A DNA stretch of 64,000 bases from Candidatus Marispirochaeta associata. GTDB lineage: Bacteria; Spirochaetota; Spirochaetia; JC444; Marispirochaetaceae. The first letter of the stretch is position 1; every line of letters starts with the position of its first letter. Shown piece by piece: positions 62,357-64,000 of the stretch. The stretch is from positions 33,192-97,191 of the forward strand of contig JWTM01000060.1 in assembly GCA_001749745.1 (NCBI GenBank), in the 5' to 3' direction. Under the pieces are notes generated by a model that did no database searches, was not told the DNA's origin, and saw only the letters and a list, made by a program, of their open reading frames with translations. Position numbers and translations under genes: made by a program.

Positions 62357-63907
62357 ATGGATATTGCAACGCTTCCTCGGGAAGTACAGGAATATATTCG
62401 CTCGGTCGAAGAGAAAGCGAAGGAAGCGGAGCAATCTGTTCATTCATGGAAAATCCGGTATGCTTCTCTTGAAGAAGAGTATCAGCTGCTGTTACTGCAA
62501 AAGTATGGACGCAAAAGCGAGAAGGAACTCCTCGACCAAACCCAGCAGCTTCTATTCGACGGAGAGGAAAACATCCCGTCGGAACAGGATACTGAAGAAC
62601 AAACCACAACCGTAAAGTCCCACTCCCGCAAGAAATCCGGACGAAAGCCAATCGATGACGCTATCCCCCGAGAGGAAGTACTCATCGATATCCCGGAAGA
62701 TGAGAAGCAGTGTGCCTGTGGCCATACGATGACGAGAATCGGCGAGGAGACCTCGGAGAAGCTTCAGGTTATTCCGCCGAAGATGTGGGTAGAACGGATT
62801 GTACGGCCGAAATACGCCTGTAAAGCGTGCGAGGGTTCAGGCGATGAAGAGAATCCTGCCGTACGCATTGCGGATGTTTCTCCGGCAATTATCCCGAAGG
62901 GCATCGCTACTCCCAGCCTCCTGTCGTTCATAATAACCAATAAGTTTATCGATCATCTGCCGTATTACCGGCAGGAGAAGCGGTTTGAACGAATCGGGAT
63001 CCACATAAGCCGGCAGAATATGAGCAACTGGCAGCAGGCGGCGTTCGAGGCAATCAACCCGCTGATTGAACGGTTGAAGGAGCATATTCGCTCAGGACCG
63101 GTGATTAACATGGACGAAACGCCGGTCCAGGTTATGGGAGAAAATGAGAGGAAGAATACCTCGAAGTCCTATATGTGGCTTGCCCGCGGTGGCCCGCCGG
63201 ACAGACCTGCGCTTCTCTATTCATATCGGGAAACGCGGGGGGCCAGGCACATTGCAGATATCCTCGACGGCTTCAGCGGCTATCTCCAGACCGATGGCTA
63301 CGAGGCCTACGGAACAGCCATCGCTGATAACACAGACATCATTCATGTCGGCTGCATGGCGCACGCCAGACGGAAGTTTCATGAGGCAGCTAAAGCTTCG
63401 AAGAAGGCTGGCAGTGCGCAGGAAGCGATTAACCAAATTAAGAGGCTCTACACCATAGAAGAGTCCCTGCGCAGCGATAATTTAGGTGACGATGAGTTTG
63501 TTGCCAGTCGAAAGGCTCTGGCAACACCGGTTCTGGAGAAGTTCAGAGCATGGCTTGAGAAGCGTAGTCTGCAAGTCCCGCCATCCCTCCTGTTGGGGAA
63601 GGCAATTCGGTATACCTTGAATGAATGGCCGAAACTAGTTCGGTACCTCGATTCACCGTACCTGACTCCGGACAACAATAGTGCCGAACGGGCCATTCGA
63701 CCCTTCGTCGTCGGACGGAAGAACTGGCTCTTTGCCGGAAGCCCCAAAGGCGCTGAGAGTTCCTGCGCTATGTATTCGCTGATTGAAACGGTAAAACAGA
63801 ATGACATAAATCCCAATGACTATTTGCGAAAGGTCTTCGAAATGGCGCCGTCGGTGCGAGAACCAGAAGACTGGGAAAGGCTGCTGCCCTGGAACATAGA
63901 AGCTTAA
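62357..63907 (+). CDS. tnpC: IS66 transposase TnpC
   Basis: A 516-residue DDE transposase. A leucine-rich coiled coil (about 15-70) is followed by a zinc-binding cluster (C119-A-C121 and C155-x-x-C158). The catalytic core has predicted acidic residues Asp253 (NMDETPV), Asp313 (QTDGYEAY) and Glu444 (NNSAERAIRPF). An IS66 C-terminal segment (PSVREPEDWERLLPWNI) completes it. It is full length and unbroken, so the element may be active. The ribosome site is weak. Confidence 0.96.
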   Translation: MDIATLPREVQEYIRSVEEKAKEAEQSVHSWKIRYASLEEEYQLLLLQKYGRKSEKELLDQTQQLLFDGEENIPSEQDTEEQTTTVKSHSRKKSGRKPIDDAIPREEVLIDIPEDEKQCACGHTMTRIGEETSEKLQVIPPKMWVERIVRPKYACKACEGSGDEENPAVRIADVSPAIIPKGIATPSLLSFIITNKFIDHLPYYRQEKRFERIGIHISRQNMSNWQQAAFEAINPLIERLKEHIRSGPVINMDETPVQVMGENERKNTSKSYMWLARGGPPDRPALLYSYRETRGARHIADILDGFSGYLQTDGYEAYGTAIADNTDIIHVGCMAHARRKFHEAAKASKKAGSAQEAINQIKRLYTIEESLRSDNLGDDEFVASRKALATPVLEKFRAWLEKRSLQVPPSLLLGKAIRYTLNEWPKLVRYLDSPYLTPDNNSAERAIRPFVVGRKNWLFAGSPKGAESSCAMYSLIETVKQNDINPNDYLRKVFEMAPSVREPEDWERLLPWNIEA

Positions 63908-63921
63908 TTATTTTTTCAAGG

Positions 63922-63943
63922 GTGCGGTTTAATTGACGCTTAC
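63922..63943 (+). repeat. IS66 right terminal inverted repeat
   Basis: A 22-bp end, perfect inverse of 61559-61580. Confidence 0.95.
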
Positions 63944-63961
63944 GACGTCGCCTGTCTCTTA

Positions 63962-63998
63962 GTCTAAACCTCCGTCCCTCTGGGACAAAGGTTTAGAC
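63962..63998. repeat. REP-like palindrome at the window edge
   Basis: A 10-bp stem (63962-63971 with 63989-63998) encloses a 2-by-2 internal loop and a 5-bp stem (63974-63978 with 63982-63986) with a TCT loop. It carries the CCTCCGTCCC core shared with the motifs flanking the RAYT gene. The structure is that of a REP unit or a half of one. It could also be a terminator for a gene outside the window. Confidence 0.6.
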
Positions 63999-64000
63999 AA

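Larger units (their letters stand above)
61559..63943 (+). mobile_element. complete IS66-family insertion sequence
   Basis: Perfect 22-bp terminal inverted repeats (61559-61580 and 63922-63943) begin GTAAGCG as in IS66. Three genes in the family's order (tnpA, tnpB, tnpC) fill the element on the plus strand, and all appear intact. The family normally makes 8-bp target duplications. None is visible here (GTCTTCCC on the left, GACGTCGC on the right). Confidence 0.95.

Noticed and set aside
1..64000. CRISPR arrays, tRNA and rRNA genes
   Set aside because: None were seen. Gaps are too short for arrays and no cloverleaf or spaced direct repeats were recognised by eye.

Overview
This window comes from a spirochete chromosome. 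The diagnostic evidence is a flagellar operon with spirochete-specific members: FlbB (periplasmic flagellar collar), FlbD, a FliY-type switch protein, and a FlgE hook protein carrying the Lys/Cys pair used for the lysinoalanine cross-link of periplasmic flagella. That operon is fused to hslVU, dprA and the ftsZ/mraZ division cluster, an order recalled from Borrelia and Treponema. The base composition is GC-leaning and there are many biosynthetic and carbohydrate genes, so a free-living or environmental member of Spirochaetales/Spirochaetia is likelier than a host-restricted pathogen. Species cannot be named from the sequence alone.

Layout. Positions 1-4223 hold a truncated minus-strand membrane-protein gene, then a plus-strand pair: a class B penicillin-binding protein with a PASTA domain and a DUF115/Maf-type motility-associated protein, ending at a clear terminator. 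From 49,958 down to 4,222 there is an almost unbroken minus-strand run of 49 genes. It begins with mraZ-rsmH-ftsL-murF-mraY-ftsW-ftsQ-ftsA-ftsZ, continues through xerD, a TPR lipoprotein, dprA, xerC, hslV and hslU, and then the flagellar genes flgBC-fliEFGHIJ-flbB-fliK-flgDE-flbD-motAB-fliLMYOPQR-flhBAFG. It ends with an acidic membrane protein, a sigma-28 factor, a Jag-N/FapA protein, a small charged protein, a SwrB-like protein, an Hsp70, a J-domain/HEAT protein and a CheA-like kinase. Many joints are ATGA/TGATG/GTGA overlaps, so translational coupling is strong. Candidate internal promoters and intercistronic hairpins are listed.

Positions 50,169-50,710 (plus strand) encode a DUF1820 protein and a small partner behind a sigma-28-like promoter, divergent from mraZ. 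From 60,864 down to 50,707 lies a second minus-strand run: cheW, a DegT-family protein lacking the PLP lysine, nadK, recN, a conserved unknown, a beta-propeller-like protein, an M23 peptidase, a methyltransferase, a DUF4912 protein and a GH57 branching enzyme.

The right end is mobile. A RAYT/Y1 transposase gene (60,958-61,428) is surrounded by copies of a short CCTCCGTCCC motif, one inside a long hairpin at the window edge. A complete IS66-family element (61,559-63,943) carries tnpA, tnpB and tnpC and perfect 22-bp terminal inverted repeats but no visible target duplication.

Functionally, the window couples septal peptidoglycan synthesis, division and chromosome-dimer resolution to assembly, export, rotation and regulation of periplasmic flagella. 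I see no tRNA, rRNA gene or CRISPR array. No gap between genes exceeds 300 bases.
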